A stretch of 43,284 bases of DNA from Pseudomonadota bacterium (GTDB taxonomy: Bacteria > Pseudomonadota > Gammaproteobacteria > Xanthomonadales > Xanthomonadaceae). Every line of letters begins with the position of its first letter. The first letter of the stretch is position 1. The notes beneath the pieces were generated by a model, which saw only the letters and a program-made list of their open reading frames with translations, was not told the origin of the DNA and did not search any database. The stretch spans positions 1-43,284 of the forward strand of contig JAEWGI010000060.1 in assembly GCA_023388355.1 (NCBI GenBank). The letters are read 5' to 3'. The position numbers were made by a program, and so were the translations under genes. Below, piece by piece: positions 8,439-17,001 of the stretch.

Positions 8439-9257
8439 ATGGACCTGGCCGCGGATGGCATCGCCCCGATCGACGGCATCCGCGTCGGCATCGGCGGCTG
8501 GACGTATGCGCCGTGGCGCGGCCGCTTCTATCCGCAGGGCCTGCCGCAGCATCGCGAGCTGGAGTACGCGAGCCGCCAGCTGAGATGCATCGAGATCAAC
8601 GGCACCTACTACCGCGCGCAGACGCTGGCAACCTACGCGAAGTGGCGGGACGCCACCCCGGAAGGCTTCGTGTTCGCGGCCAAGGCGCCCAGGCGGATCA
8701 TGCAGTCACGGCAACTGGCGTCGACCGGGCGGCAGGTCGAGGATTTCGTGGGTGGCATCGCCGAGCTGGGCGCGAAGCTGGGCCCGCTGGTCTGGCAGTT
8801 CGAAGCCGGTTCAAGGCTGCAGGGCGACAGCTTCGAGGCGTTCTGCAACCTGCTGCCGCGCGCGGCGGGCGGCCGTTCGCTGCGGCATGTCATCGACATG
8901 CGCGATCCGGGCTTTGCCGATGCCGCCTTCATTGCGCTGATGCGCCGACACGGTTTCGCCACGGTTTTTACCGATGCGCGCGAACACCCCTCCTATGCCG
9001 ACATCACCGCCGGATTCGTCTATGCACGTCTGATGCGGGCAAGCCCCCATGTCGGCACCGGCTATCGGCGACCCGCGCTGCTGGCATGGGCGCGGCGCGC
9101 GCGGGAATGGGCGGCAGGCGGGCAACCCGCCGACCTGCCGCGCATCACCGATGTGGCGCCCCGGCGTCGGCGGCGCGAGGTGTTCGTGCAGTTCATCGGC
9201 GCCGCCAAGGAGCGCACCCCGGCGGGCGCGATGGCACTGATCCGCCTACTGGGATGA
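8439..9257 (+). CDS. DUF72 domain-containing protein
   Basis: This 272-residue product belongs to the DUF72 (YecE-like) family, a TIM-barrel-like fold of unknown biochemical role. It shows family signatures: VGIGGWTYAPWRG at the start, YYR after EINGTY, FVFAAKAPR, the LGPLVWQFE strand, and MRDPGF. There is no signal peptide or membrane segment. The ATG at 8439 has no Shine-Dalgarno site but follows a -10-like box by 6 nt. It overlaps an in-frame ATG of the EamA frame by ATGA at 9254. Function cannot be assigned. Confidence 0.88.
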   Translation: MDLAADGIAPIDGIRVGIGGWTYAPWRGRFYPQGLPQHRELEYASRQLRCIEINGTYYRAQTLATYAKWRDATPEGFVFAAKAPRRIMQSRQLASTGRQVEDFVGGIAELGAKLGPLVWQFEAGSRLQGDSFEAFCNLLPRAAGGRSLRHVIDMRDPGFADAAFIALMRRHGFATVFTDAREHPSYADITAGFVYARLMRASPHVGTGYRRPALLAWARRAREWAAGGQPADLPRITDVAPRRRRREVFVQFIGAAKERTPAGAMALIRLLG

Positions 9258-9280
9258 GCCAATCCAGCGCGGATGCCACG

Positions 9281-9286
9281 GATAAT
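9281..9286 (+). promoter_or_regulatory. -10-like GATAAT, 6 nt before ATG
   Basis: GATAAT precedes ATG 9293 by exactly 6 nt, the same spacing seen at other genes here. It supports 9293, rather than the overlapping ATG at 9254, as a translation start used by a leaderless mRNA. Confidence 0.45.
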
Positions 9287-9292
9287 GCGGCC

Positions 9293-10255
9293 ATGGCCCA
9301 CTCCGACACCACCCGCGCGCTCTGGCAGATCCACCTGTGCGTGCTGCTGTGGGGGTTCACGGCGATCCTGGGCAAGCTGATCACCCTGCCGGCGCTGCCG
9401 CTGGTGTGGTGGCGGATGTTGATCGTGGTGGTGGCGCTGCTGCTGGTGCCGAAGGTCTGGCGCGGCCTGCGCGCGATGCCGCCGCGCACGCGCCTGGCCT
9501 ACGCCGGGATCGGCGCGCTGGTCGCGCTGCACTGGCTGACCTTTTACGGGGCGATCAAGTTGTCGAACGCCTCGGTGGCGGCCACCTGCATCGCCTTTGC
9601 CACCCCGATGACCGCGCTCGTCGAGCCGCTGCTGACCGGCCGGCGCTTCCAGCCACGCAACCTGGCGCTTGGCCTCGCGGCGCTGCCCGGCATCTGGCTG
9701 GTGGTCGGCGGCGTCCCCGAGGGCATGCATGCGGGCGTGGTCGTTGGCGTGGTCTCGGCGGCGTTCGTGGCGCTGTTCGGCACCCTCAACAAGCGCATGG
9801 TCGAATCAGGTGATCCGCTCACCGTCACCGCGCTGGAGCTGGGCGCCGGCACCCTGGTGCTGACCGCGATCGCGCCGCTGATGCCGCTGTTGCCCGCGAC
9901 ACTGGGCAGTGACGCTTTTGCCGGCCCGTTGCTGGCGCTGCCCTCGACCAGCGACGCGCTGTGGCTGTTGCTGCTCGCGCTGGCGTGCACGCTGCTGCCG
10001 TTCGCGCTGTGCCTGGTCGCGCTGCGGCACCTGTCGGCGTTCACCGCGCAGCTGTCGGTCAACCTGGAGCCGGTGTACGCGATCGTGCTGGCGGCGCTGA
10101 TCTTCAGCGAGCAGCAGGAACTGACCCCGCGCTTCTACGTCGGGGTCGCCATCATTCTCGCGGTCGTGTTCGCGCAGGGCCTGCTGGCGGGGCGACGCAG
10201 GCCGGAGCACGCGGAGCTGCTGGGCGTCAGCGAGGCCAAGCAGGTGGGCGAGTGA
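9293..10255 (+). CDS. EamA/DMT-family inner-membrane transporter
   Basis: This is a drug/metabolite-type transporter with two EamA repeats and about ten transmembrane helices over 320 residues. The first helix starts at WQIHLCVLLWGFTAILGK. The second repeat starts near VVVGVVSAAFVALFGTLNKR, with the conserved NLEPVYAIVLA segment in the ninth helix. The substrate is unknown; relatives export amino acids or metabolites. Two starts compete: ATG 9254 overlaps the DUF72 stop (ATGA, translational coupling), and ATG 9293 follows GATAAT by 6 nt and removes a 13-residue polar leader. I prefer 9293. It precedes gspA by 36 bp. Confidence 0.87.
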   Translation: MAHSDTTRALWQIHLCVLLWGFTAILGKLITLPALPLVWWRMLIVVVALLLVPKVWRGLRAMPPRTRLAYAGIGALVALHWLTFYGAIKLSNASVAATCIAFATPMTALVEPLLTGRRFQPRNLALGLAALPGIWLVVGGVPEGMHAGVVVGVVSAAFVALFGTLNKRMVESGDPLTVTALELGAGTLVLTAIAPLMPLLPATLGSDAFAGPLLALPSTSDALWLLLLALACTLLPFALCLVALRHLSAFTAQLSVNLEPVYAIVLAALIFSEQQELTPRFYVGVAIILAVVFAQGLLAGRRRPEHAELLGVSEAKQVGE

Positions 10256-10291
10256 GTCGCACCGGCGCGCACGCCGTGGCAGGCTAGCCGC

Positions 10292-11902
10292 ATGTACCTT
10301 GGCTACTACGGCCTGCAGGAGCCGCCATTCTCGATCACCCCGGATCCGCGCTTCGTGCACCTTGGCGAGCGGCATCGGGATGCGCTCGCGCACCTGCTGT
10401 TCGGGATCGACAAGGGCGGCGGCGGCGGGTTCGTCCAGCTCACGGGCGAGGTCGGCACCGGCAAGACCACGCTCAGCCGGCTGCTGCTGGAGCAGTTGCC
10501 GGAGAACGCCCGCATCGCCCTGGTGCTCAACCCGCGGCAGAACGCGGTGGAGCTGCTGGAGACGATCTGCGAGGAGCTCGGGATCGACATCTCCGGCAGG
10601 CGCGGGAGCAGCAAGGCCTTGGTCGATGCGCTCAACGCCTTCCTGCTGGACGCCTACGGGCAGGGCCTGAAGGTCGTCCTGCTGATCGACGAGGCCCAGA
10701 ACCTGCCGGCCGATGCGCTGGAGCAGGTGCGCCTGCTGACCAACCTGGAAACCGACACCCAGAAGCTGCTGCAGATCCTGCTGCTGGGACAGCCGGAGCT
10801 GCGCGCGATGCTGGCGCGCCCGGACCTGCGGCAGCTGGCGCAGCGCATCACCGCGCGCTTCCACCTGGCGCCGCTCGAGCCCGGCGACACCGCCGCCTAC
10901 CTGCGCCATCGCTGGCGGGTGGCGGGGGGCGAGCGCTTCCCGTTCGATCCGAAGGCGGTGCAGCGGCTGCACGCGCGCGCCGGCGGCATACCCAGGCTGA
11001 TCAACGTGATTGCCGAGCGCGCACTGCTCGCCGGCTATGCCCGCGACGCCGGCAGCATCGACGCGCGCCTGGTCGACCTGGCCGCCGACGAGGTCCTGCC
11101 CCCAGCGCCCGCTCGCCGCGCATGGCCATGGCTGGCCGCGGCGCTGGCGTTGGGCGCGGGACTGCTGGCAGCCTGGGCCTGGCAGCGGCAGCCCGCGGTG
11201 GACGCTGCCGGCGCGCCGCCTTCCCCGTCGCAAGCTGCGCAGCCCGTCCGGCCGGTTGCCACCCCACCGGCGCCTGCTGCGTCGGTGGAAACACTGGAAG
11301 CGGGCGCGCTCACCCAGCTACTGGCAGAAAACGCCGGTACCCCGCTGCCGGCATGGCGGCACCTGCTCGGGTTGTGGTCGCTCCCGCCGCAGGCGATCAC
11401 GGTCGATCCCGCCGGACCGTGCGCCGCGGCGCAGCCGGACGTGCATTGCGTCGACGGATCTGGCGCGCGGCTGGATCCGCTGCTGGCCCTGGACCGCCCG
11501 CTGCTGCTGCGCCTTCGCGGCAATGGCACGGACGCGTGGGCGCTGCTGATCGGCGCCGATGCGCGCCGCGCCCGTCTGCGCATCGGTGAGCGCACGGTCG
11601 ACGTCGACCGCGTTCTCCTGCTGTCGCGCTGGAGCGGAAACTACGCCGCGCTCTGGAGGGGGCCAGCGTTCCTCGCGCCGCCTCCCCGGCCGGGCAGCTC
11701 GGGCGCGGCGGTCGACTGGCTGCGTACACGCGTCGGACTTCCTGCGGCCGCAGGCGTCGCCTACGACGCCTCGCTGCAGCAGGCCGTGCGCACCCTGCAG
11801 CTGGCGCGCGGCCTGCCCGCGGACGGCATCGCCGGCCCGCTCACCCTGATGGCCCTGGCCGATGACGCGAGCGCGCCGCGCCTGCGCCGCACACTGGACT
11901 GA
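10292..11902 (+). CDS. gspA: GspA/ExeA-type AAA ATPase with peptidoglycan-binding domain
   Basis: GspA (ExeA) works with GspB in the inner membrane to insert or assemble the type II secretion secretin across peptidoglycan. The 536-residue protein begins with the family mark YYGLQEPPFSITPDP. It has a Walker A GEVGTGKT (52-59) and Walker B VVLLIDEAQ (about 125-133), one transmembrane helix near 275-295 after a basic stretch, a Pro/Ala linker, and a periplasmic C-terminus. That C-terminus ends in a peptidoglycan-binding repeat, with RTLQLARGLPADGIAGPLT near 500-520. gspB follows after 3 bp. No other type II secretion genes are in the window. Confidence 0.9.
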   Translation: MYLGYYGLQEPPFSITPDPRFVHLGERHRDALAHLLFGIDKGGGGGFVQLTGEVGTGKTTLSRLLLEQLPENARIALVLNPRQNAVELLETICEELGIDISGRRGSSKALVDALNAFLLDAYGQGLKVVLLIDEAQNLPADALEQVRLLTNLETDTQKLLQILLLGQPELRAMLARPDLRQLAQRITARFHLAPLEPGDTAAYLRHRWRVAGGERFPFDPKAVQRLHARAGGIPRLINVIAERALLAGYARDAGSIDARLVDLAADEVLPPAPARRAWPWLAAALALGAGLLAAWAWQRQPAVDAAGAPPSPSQAAQPVRPVATPPAPAASVETLEAGALTQLLAENAGTPLPAWRHLLGLWSLPPQAITVDPAGPCAAAQPDVHCVDGSGARLDPLLALDRPLLLRLRGNGTDAWALLIGADARRARLRIGERTVDVDRVLLLSRWSGNYAALWRGPAFLAPPPRPGSSGAAVDWLRTRVGLPAAAGVAYDASLQQAVRTLQLARGLPADGIAGPLTLMALADDASAPRLRRTLD

Positions 11903-11905
11903 CCG

Positions 11906-12553
11906 ATGTCGCTGATCCTCGAAGCCTTGCGCAAGTCGGAAGCCGAACGCCGCCGTGGCCAGGCCCCGGGCGTCGCGGTCGAGCTGCCGCCGCCCACGAT
12001 TCCTGGCCGCGTCAACGTGCGGCGCTGGCTGTGGCCGGTGCTGGCACTGGTGGTCCTGTTCGCGCTGGTGCCGGTGCTTGCGATCTGGTGGATGGCGCGC
12101 GACAGCTGGGTGCCTGACGACGCGCCAGCCCAGCCCGAGGTGGCTGCTCCGCCCCTGCTGGTGGCTCCCGATATCGCCCCGGCCGTGGTGCCGCGCACGC
12201 CCCCCGCGACGCAGGTACCGGCGCGTTCGCCGGCCCCGGCGCCGGCCATCATTCCCGCCGTGCCGGCGCCGGCGCCGGCTGCCACGCCGAGGGAGGAGGT
12301 GCCGGTTGCCACGTCGCCGCCAGGCGCGGCGGTCCCGCCGCCGGCCAGCGATCCGGCGCCGGCACTGGGCATGTCCGGCGTCAGGCTCAGCATGCACCTG
12401 TGGAACGAGGATCCGGCGCGCCGCTTCGTAGTGCTCAATGGACAGCGGATGATGGAAGGCGAGCGCATCGGCAACATCACCCTCGTGGAAATCCTGCGCG
12501 ACGGCGTGATCGTCGAGCGCGACGGCCAGCAGGCCAGGATCGACCTGCCATGA
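11906..12553 (+). CDS. gspB: General secretion pathway protein GspB
   Basis: GspB (ExeB) is the partner of GspA in secretin assembly. The 215-residue protein opens with the typical MSLILEALRKSEAERRRG motif. A single transmembrane helix follows (about 43-66), then a roughly 75-residue Pro/Ala-rich periplasmic linker and the conserved C-terminal GspB domain with LSMHLWNEDPARRFVVLNG and GDGV-like end. It starts 3 bp after gspA and its stop overlaps the next gene (ATGA), so the three are almost certainly one operon. Confidence 0.9.
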   Translation: MSLILEALRKSEAERRRGQAPGVAVELPPPTIPGRVNVRRWLWPVLALVVLFALVPVLAIWWMARDSWVPDDAPAQPEVAAPPLLVAPDIAPAVVPRTPPATQVPARSPAPAPAIIPAVPAPAPAATPREEVPVATSPPGAAVPPPASDPAPALGMSGVRLSMHLWNEDPARRFVVLNGQRMMEGERIGNITLVEILRDGVIVERDGQQARIDLP

Positions 12554-12777
12554 CCGCCACCGAAACCGTGGAATTCGAACTCGACCGCGAGTTCGTCGAG
12601 CTCAACCAGTTGCTGAAGCTGGCCGGCCTGTGCGACTCAGGCGGCGCCGGCAAGCAACTGGTGGCAAGCGGCGCCGTGCGCGTGGACGGCGTGGTGGAAA
12701 CCCGCAAGACCGCCAAGATCCGCGCCGGGCAGCGCGTGCTGGTCGGGCGTACCGAGGTCCACGTGCGTGCGCTCTGA
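12550..12777 (+). CDS. RNA-binding S4 domain protein (YbcJ-like)
   Basis: This is a 75-residue stand-alone S4 RNA-binding domain. The core LNQLLKLAGLCDSGGAGKQL...VRVDGVVETRK...RAGQ matches small YbcJ-type S4 proteins thought to bind structured RNA, possibly the ribosome. The ATG overlaps the gspB stop by ATGA, giving translational coupling to gspA-gspB. A link between S4 protein and secretion is not known and may be chance. A longer upstream extension of the frame lies inside gspB and is rejected. Confidence 0.87.
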   Translation: MTATETVEFELDREFVELNQLLKLAGLCDSGGAGKQLVASGAVRVDGVVETRKTAKIRAGQRVLVGRTEVHVRAL

Positions 12778-12914
12778 AGTGGACGTTAGATCACGCACCG
12801 CGCCGCAGCGACCGCCCCGCGGCCTTCAGCACCGGCTGCCGCGCCACGCCTAGCTCATAACGCGCCGTCGCAACCTCGCGCTTGACGACGCCTTCGGACG
12901 CGACGGACAGCCGA

Positions 12915-14039
12915 TCAGCGCGACCCGTGCACGGTCACCGCCGTCTCCTCGCGCGCAGCCGCCGACTCGGCTTCCGACCCGGCCCCGTCGCTCCCGGGGG
13001 CGCTCACCACCGTGGGTATCCCGAGGAGCGGGGCATCGAGCTCTGCCATCGGGCTTTCGTCCTGGCAGGCGGGATCGGGGAAGCCGAAGCGGCGGCGCAG
13101 CGCCAGTCCGCAGGCGTTCATCGCGTCCACGTCATGCGCTTGCGGGTCGCCGATGCAGCGCTGCTCGTAGGCGATGCGGAAGGCGTCGCGGCGGCGCAGG
13201 AAATCATCGCCGCAACTGCGCGCCAGCCGGATCCGGTTGAGGTCGTCCTCGACCGGGTTGGCACCGGACAGGCTCAGCCGCTCCAGGTCGGCGGCATCGA
13301 GGATACGCAGGCTGCGGTTGGGCACCGTGGTCATGATGTCGTACACCTCGAGCGAGGCGCCATTGCGCTCCAGGTAGTTGCGCAGGTCCTCGCTGACCTT
13401 GCGCAGCTCATCGCCCAGCTCCTTGCGCGAGGTGGCCGCCGATCCCACCCGCATCATCCGGTGCAGGCCGACCGGACCGGCGATCACGCGCATGTCGCCG
13501 GCCGCCAGCAGCAGCACGCACGCGCTGTGGCAGACCGAGTCGTCGCGCACCCAGACCGTCCAGTCGTTCTCGCCGATCGCATCGCCAGCGCGGATCGCCG
13601 CTTCGATGTGGCCGCCGGCCGAGTCGATGTCGAGGATGCGCTTGCGGATGCCGAGGTCGCCGGCCACCTTGCCCACGCGCTCGGCCATCGCGGCGAAGCT
13701 GGCCAGCACCTTGCCCTTGTAGCGCAGCCGCACCAGGCCGGTCGCGCGGCAATCCTGCATGGTCTCGCGCAGGTCGATGTAGGCCAGCGACAGCACCGGG
13801 CGACCGTCGCCGCTGCCGTAATCCGCGCTGCAATCGATCCAGGCGTCCCCCGCCTCCAATCGTACCGGCGACCAGTCGATCTCGCCCTGCGGCTTGCGCT
13901 GCACCGCCGGTGCAGCCTCGACCTGCGCTTCCGCCTGCGCCGCGGTGCGGGTGGGAGGCGGTTCGCGGCCGCACGCGGCCGCGAGCAGCGCGCCCGCGAA
14001 AAGGAGGGCTGGAGCGGGCTGGAACCAACGGATCGCCAT
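12915..14039 (-). CDS. ClpP/crotonase-fold serine protease-like lipoprotein
   Basis: The 374-residue product has an N-terminal hydrophobic signal ending LLAAAC, a plausible though imperfect lipobox (Cys about 23). It resembles the Clp-like class of secreted serine-protease-fold proteins: LDIDSAGGHIEAAIRAGDAI forms the oxyanion-type turn, CHSAC holds the candidate nucleophile Ser, and GPVGLHRM holds the candidate His. Activity and partners are unknown. The C-terminal third contains several Cys pairs (RSCGDDF, QRCIGD, NACGLA, DPACQD), consistent with disulfides in the periplasm. ATG 14039 opens the signal; TAGACT about 40 nt upstream may be the -10. It sits downstream of the DUF1615 gene on the same strand. 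Confidence 0.78.
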   Translation of the reverse strand: MAIRWFQPAPALLFAGALLAAACGREPPPTRTAAQAEAQVEAAPAVQRKPQGEIDWSPVRLEAGDAWIDCSADYGSGDGRPVLSLAYIDLRETMQDCRATGLVRLRYKGKVLASFAAMAERVGKVAGDLGIRKRILDIDSAGGHIEAAIRAGDAIGENDWTVWVRDDSVCHSACVLLLAAGDMRVIAGPVGLHRMMRVGSAATSRKELGDELRKVSEDLRNYLERNGASLEVYDIMTTVPNRSLRILDAADLERLSLSGANPVEDDLNRIRLARSCGDDFLRRRDAFRIAYEQRCIGDPQAHDVDAMNACGLALRRRFGFPDPACQDESPMAELDAPLLGIPTVVSAPGSDGAGSEAESAAAREETAVTVHGSR

Positions 14040-14138
14040 CGCACCACGACACTCTGGGGGGAACCCAAGTCTAGGCGGCACCCGCCCGTTTTTGCGAACC
14101 GCGGATGAACCAGCGCCGGTGGGCGGCGACGACGTCCG

Positions 14139-15245
14139 CTAGCGCTGCAGGCATGCCTTCCAGCGCGCCTCCACCCGCCCCGCGAACCAGGCGGTGGTCA
14201 AGGCGCGGGTGATCTTGGGGCTTTCCAGGGCGATGTCGGGAATGCGCGCCCGCGGCACCGGCTGGCCGGAACCGGCGGCGTCGGCGATCGCGAACACGCT
14301 GCGGTACAGCGCCGTCTGCGCGAAGCCGGGGCTGCGCTCCAGTTCCAGGTCGGCCCGGATGGTGGCCGCGTCCATGTTCAGGCGCACGTCGATGCTGCGC
14401 AGCGCGGCCTCGGTGGCGCCCGGGCGGTCCATCGGCGCGCCGGGCGCGAGCAGGTCGCCATCGCGCACCAGCTTGCGGCCGCTGGCGATCGCCGCGGCCT
14501 GCTGGAACGCGGCGTTGCGGCTGGCATACCAGCCGGCGTTGAAGTCGGCGAAACGGTACACCGGCGAGGGATAGTCCGCCGGGTAATCGAGCAGGTGCTT
14601 GATGCCGAAATACAGGCCGCCGCGCCGGCTGAAGGCCTCGTGCCGGATCGAGCCTTCGACGGTGTAGGGATAGCCGCGCGCATGCCGCTGCGCGAAGTCG
14701 ATGCTCACCTGCATCGGGCCGGCGGTGCGCACCGGGTTCAGCCCGGCGACCAGGCGGCCGCTACCCAATGGCAGGCGCGCGGCCATCTGCTCGAACAGCT
14801 CGCTCAGTTCCCGCTCGGTGCGCATGGCGCGCAGCCGCTCCTCGTACGTGCGCCCGTCCGGCGAGCGCATCCCGAGCGCCGCATCGACCGCGAACCCGGG
14901 CACGTGGCGGGCAGCCGCGCGGCGCTTGATCTCCGCGATCGCGATGGGCCCGAGGTTGGGCACCACCGGATCGGCGCGGTAGGTCGACTCCTGCTCGATC
15001 ACCGCCAGCACCGCGCACAGGTTGGACTCGGTGGGCGCCAAGCGCTGTGCGGTGAACGCGGTCTGGATGTCGCTGGCCCAGCCTTCGCGGTCATGCAGGG
15101 TGGCCGGCAGCTTGCGCAGCAGGGTGGCGCGCACCTGCACCGGATCCGGGCCCTGGTCGAGCCAGGCGCAGCCCGCGACCACGGCGCAGGCCAGCACGAG
15201 CCACAGCGCGCGCGGGAGGAACGGACGTCGGGGCGATGCGGACAA
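14139..15245 (-). CDS. DUF1615 lipoprotein
   Basis: This 368-residue predicted lipoprotein belongs to DUF1615, a proteobacterial family of unknown function. The signal peptide ends in VVAGC (Cys about 26). Family-like segments include AVLAVIEQESTYRADP, RTAGPMQVSIDFA and RRGGLYFGIKHLLDYPA. The IEQES and GPMQVS strings recall lysozyme-like transglycosylase motifs, an inference only. The start is TTG at 15245; no ATG or GTG is suitably placed before the signal. TAGCCT about 30 nt upstream may be a -10. It is divergent from the pirin gene across 166 bp. Confidence 0.82.
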   Translation of the reverse strand: MSASPRRPFLPRALWLVLACAVVAGCAWLDQGPDPVQVRATLLRKLPATLHDREGWASDIQTAFTAQRLAPTESNLCAVLAVIEQESTYRADPVVPNLGPIAIAEIKRRAAARHVPGFAVDAALGMRSPDGRTYEERLRAMRTERELSELFEQMAARLPLGSGRLVAGLNPVRTAGPMQVSIDFAQRHARGYPYTVEGSIRHEAFSRRGGLYFGIKHLLDYPADYPSPVYRFADFNAGWYASRNAAFQQAAAIASGRKLVRDGDLLAPGAPMDRPGATEAALRSIDVRLNMDAATIRADLELERSPGFAQTALYRSVFAIADAAGSGQPVPRARIPDIALESPKITRALTTAWFAGRVEARWKACLQR

Positions 15246-15411
15246 GCGGTGAACCCGGTGGCGGACGCGCGCAGGCTAGCAAACCGCGCGCCGCGGTGGC
15301 CGCCCGTTGCGTGAATGGAATGCTGCGTATGGACCGCGCCCTGTTGCGCGACCACGCGCGCCCCCATCCTGTCGCCATGCTGCGCGTGTGCGCGCCACGA
15401 GGATACGAACG

Positions 15412-16284
15412 ATGACCATGAAGACCCTGCTCGAGACCCGGCAGGCCCCGCCCCGCCACTGGGTCGGCGACGGTTTCCCGGTGCACGGGATGTTCGGCTA
15501 CAGCGGGGACGGCGTGGCCGCCCGCAGCCCGTTCCTGATGCTCGACTACGCGGCGCCGACCCGCTTCGAGCCTCACACCGGTCATCGCCGCGGCGTCGGC
15601 CAGCATCCGCATCGCGGCTTCGAGACGGTCACCATCGTCTACGCGGGCGAGGTGGAGCACCGCGATTCCACCGGCAACGGCGGCGTGATCGGCCCCGGTG
15701 ATGTGCAGTGGATGACCGCCGGCGACGGCATCCTGCACGAGGAATTCCATTCGCAGCGCTTCAGCCGCGAGGGTGGGCCGTTCGAGATGGTCCAGCTCTG
15801 GGTCAATCTGCCGGCCCGCGACAAGAAGGCCGCCGCTGGCTACCAGGCCATCACCGATGCGGCGATTCCCACCGTGCCGCTTCCCGGGGATGCGGGGCGC
15901 GTGCGCGTGATCGCCGGCGCGTTCAGTGACGTCGCCGGCCCCGCGCGCACCTTCACCCCGATCAACGTGCTGGATGTGCGCCTGGGCGCCGGCCAGTCCG
16001 CGAACCTCGACCAGCCCGAGGGCTGGACGACCCTGGTGGTGGTGCTGGACGGCACGGTGCAGATCAACGGCACGGCCCTGCTGCGCGCGGCGGAAATGGT
16101 CACCCTGTCCACCGAGGGCAGCGGCCTGCACATCGAGGCCAATGGCGATGCCAAGCTGCTGGTGCTCGCCGGCGAGCCGATCGACGAGCCGGTGGTGGGC
16201 TACGGGCCGTTCGTGATGAACAGCAAGCAGGAGATCATCCAGTCGATCGCCGACTTCAACAGCGGTCGCTACGGCCGGATGTAA
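15412..16284 (+). CDS. Pirin family protein
   Basis: This is a 290-residue bicupin of the pirin family. The N-terminal cupin shows the metal-site signature VGQHPHRGFETVTIVYAGE, followed by GDVQWMTAGDGILHEE (about residues 100-115); these supply the His and Glu ligands of the single metal. The C-terminal cupin is degenerate, as usual. Some pirins act as quercetin dioxygenases and others as regulators; the role here is not decidable. GAGG lies upstream of ATG 15412, with a second ATG two codons later. It converges on the DsbA-like gene across 39 bp. Confidence 0.9.
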   Translation: MTMKTLLETRQAPPRHWVGDGFPVHGMFGYSGDGVAARSPFLMLDYAAPTRFEPHTGHRRGVGQHPHRGFETVTIVYAGEVEHRDSTGNGGVIGPGDVQWMTAGDGILHEEFHSQRFSREGGPFEMVQLWVNLPARDKKAAAGYQAITDAAIPTVPLPGDAGRVRVIAGAFSDVAGPARTFTPINVLDVRLGAGQSANLDQPEGWTTLVVVLDGTVQINGTALLRAAEMVTLSTEGSGLHIEANGDAKLLVLAGEPIDEPVVGYGPFVMNSKQEIIQSIADFNSGRYGRM

Positions 16285-16323
16285 ACCGCGCTGCGATTGC
16301 CGTGGCGCGACACCGCCATCCGG

Positions 16324-17001
16324 TCAGTTCTCCTCGGCAGGCTGCGCGGCGATCTGCCGCAACGCCTGGCCGAACACCTCGGGTGGCTGCCCGCCGCTGA
16401 CCAGATGCTTGCGCTCGATGATCACCGCGGGAACGCTGCCGATGCCCAGCTGGCGGAAGAACTCCTCCAGCTGGCGCACCTCGTCCGCGTAACGGCCGGA
16501 GGCCAGGACCTCGGCCGCGCGCGCGGCGTCCAGCCCGACGCCGGCCGCCACCTGCGCCAGCACGGCGTGGTCGGCGATGTCGCGGCCGTCGGTAAAGTTC
16601 GCGACCAGCAGCGCCTGCTTGAGCGCCAGCTGCAGGCCCGGCCCCTCATCGGCGGCCCAGTACAGCAGCCGATGCGCATCGAAGGTATTCCAGCTGCGGC
16701 TGCGCGCGTTGAAGTCGAAGACGAAGCCCAGCTCTTCGCCGCGCTGGCGGATGCGCTCCTGGTTCTCCGCCAGCTGCGCATCGCTCATGCCGTACTTGCG
16801 CTTGAGGTTGCTGGCCACGTCGACGCCCTCGCGCGGGGTGGTCGGGTCCAGCTCGAAGGGCTGCACGTGGATCTCGACCTCGATCTCGCCCCGCACGCGT
16901 TCCACCGCCTGCTGCAGCGACGCAAGCCCCACCGCACACCAGGGGCACACCACGTCGGAGACGAAGTCGATTCGCAGGGTTCGGGACGTTGGCGTACTCA
17001 C
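16324..17001 (-). CDS. DsbA family oxidoreductase (FrnE-like)
   Basis: This is a thioredoxin-fold protein of the DsbA/FrnE group, 225 residues. It has a CPWC active site (Cys19, Cys22) after SDVV, the helical insert typical of FrnE, and the cis-Pro loop IGSVPAVII near residue 192. It has no signal peptide, so it likely acts in the cytosol. The start is a GTG whose last bases overlap the hutU stop (GTGA), so it is translationally coupled to hutU. Whether it serves histidine catabolism is unknown. A longer frame upstream would lie inside hutU and is not supported. Confidence 0.87.
   Translation of the reverse strand: MSTPTSRTLRIDFVSDVVCPWCAVGLASLQQAVERVRGEIEVEIHVQPFELDPTTPREGVDVASNLKRKYGMSDAQLAENQERIRQRGEELGFVFDFNARSRSWNTFDAHRLLYWAADEGPGLQLALKQALLVANFTDGRDIADHAVLAQVAAGVGLDAARAAEVLASGRYADEVRQLEEFFRQLGIGSVPAVIIERKHLVSGGQPPEVFGQALRQIAAQPAEEN

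Noticed and set aside
8439..9257. DUF72 protein as a DNA-repair endonuclease
   Set aside because: The fold is TIM-barrel-like, but the family has no proven activity and no catalytic set could be confirmed here.
14761..15018. Transglycosylase assignment for the DUF1615 lipoprotein
   Set aside because: Short strings such as IEQES and GPMQVS resemble lysozyme-like motifs, but too little supports it to name the function.
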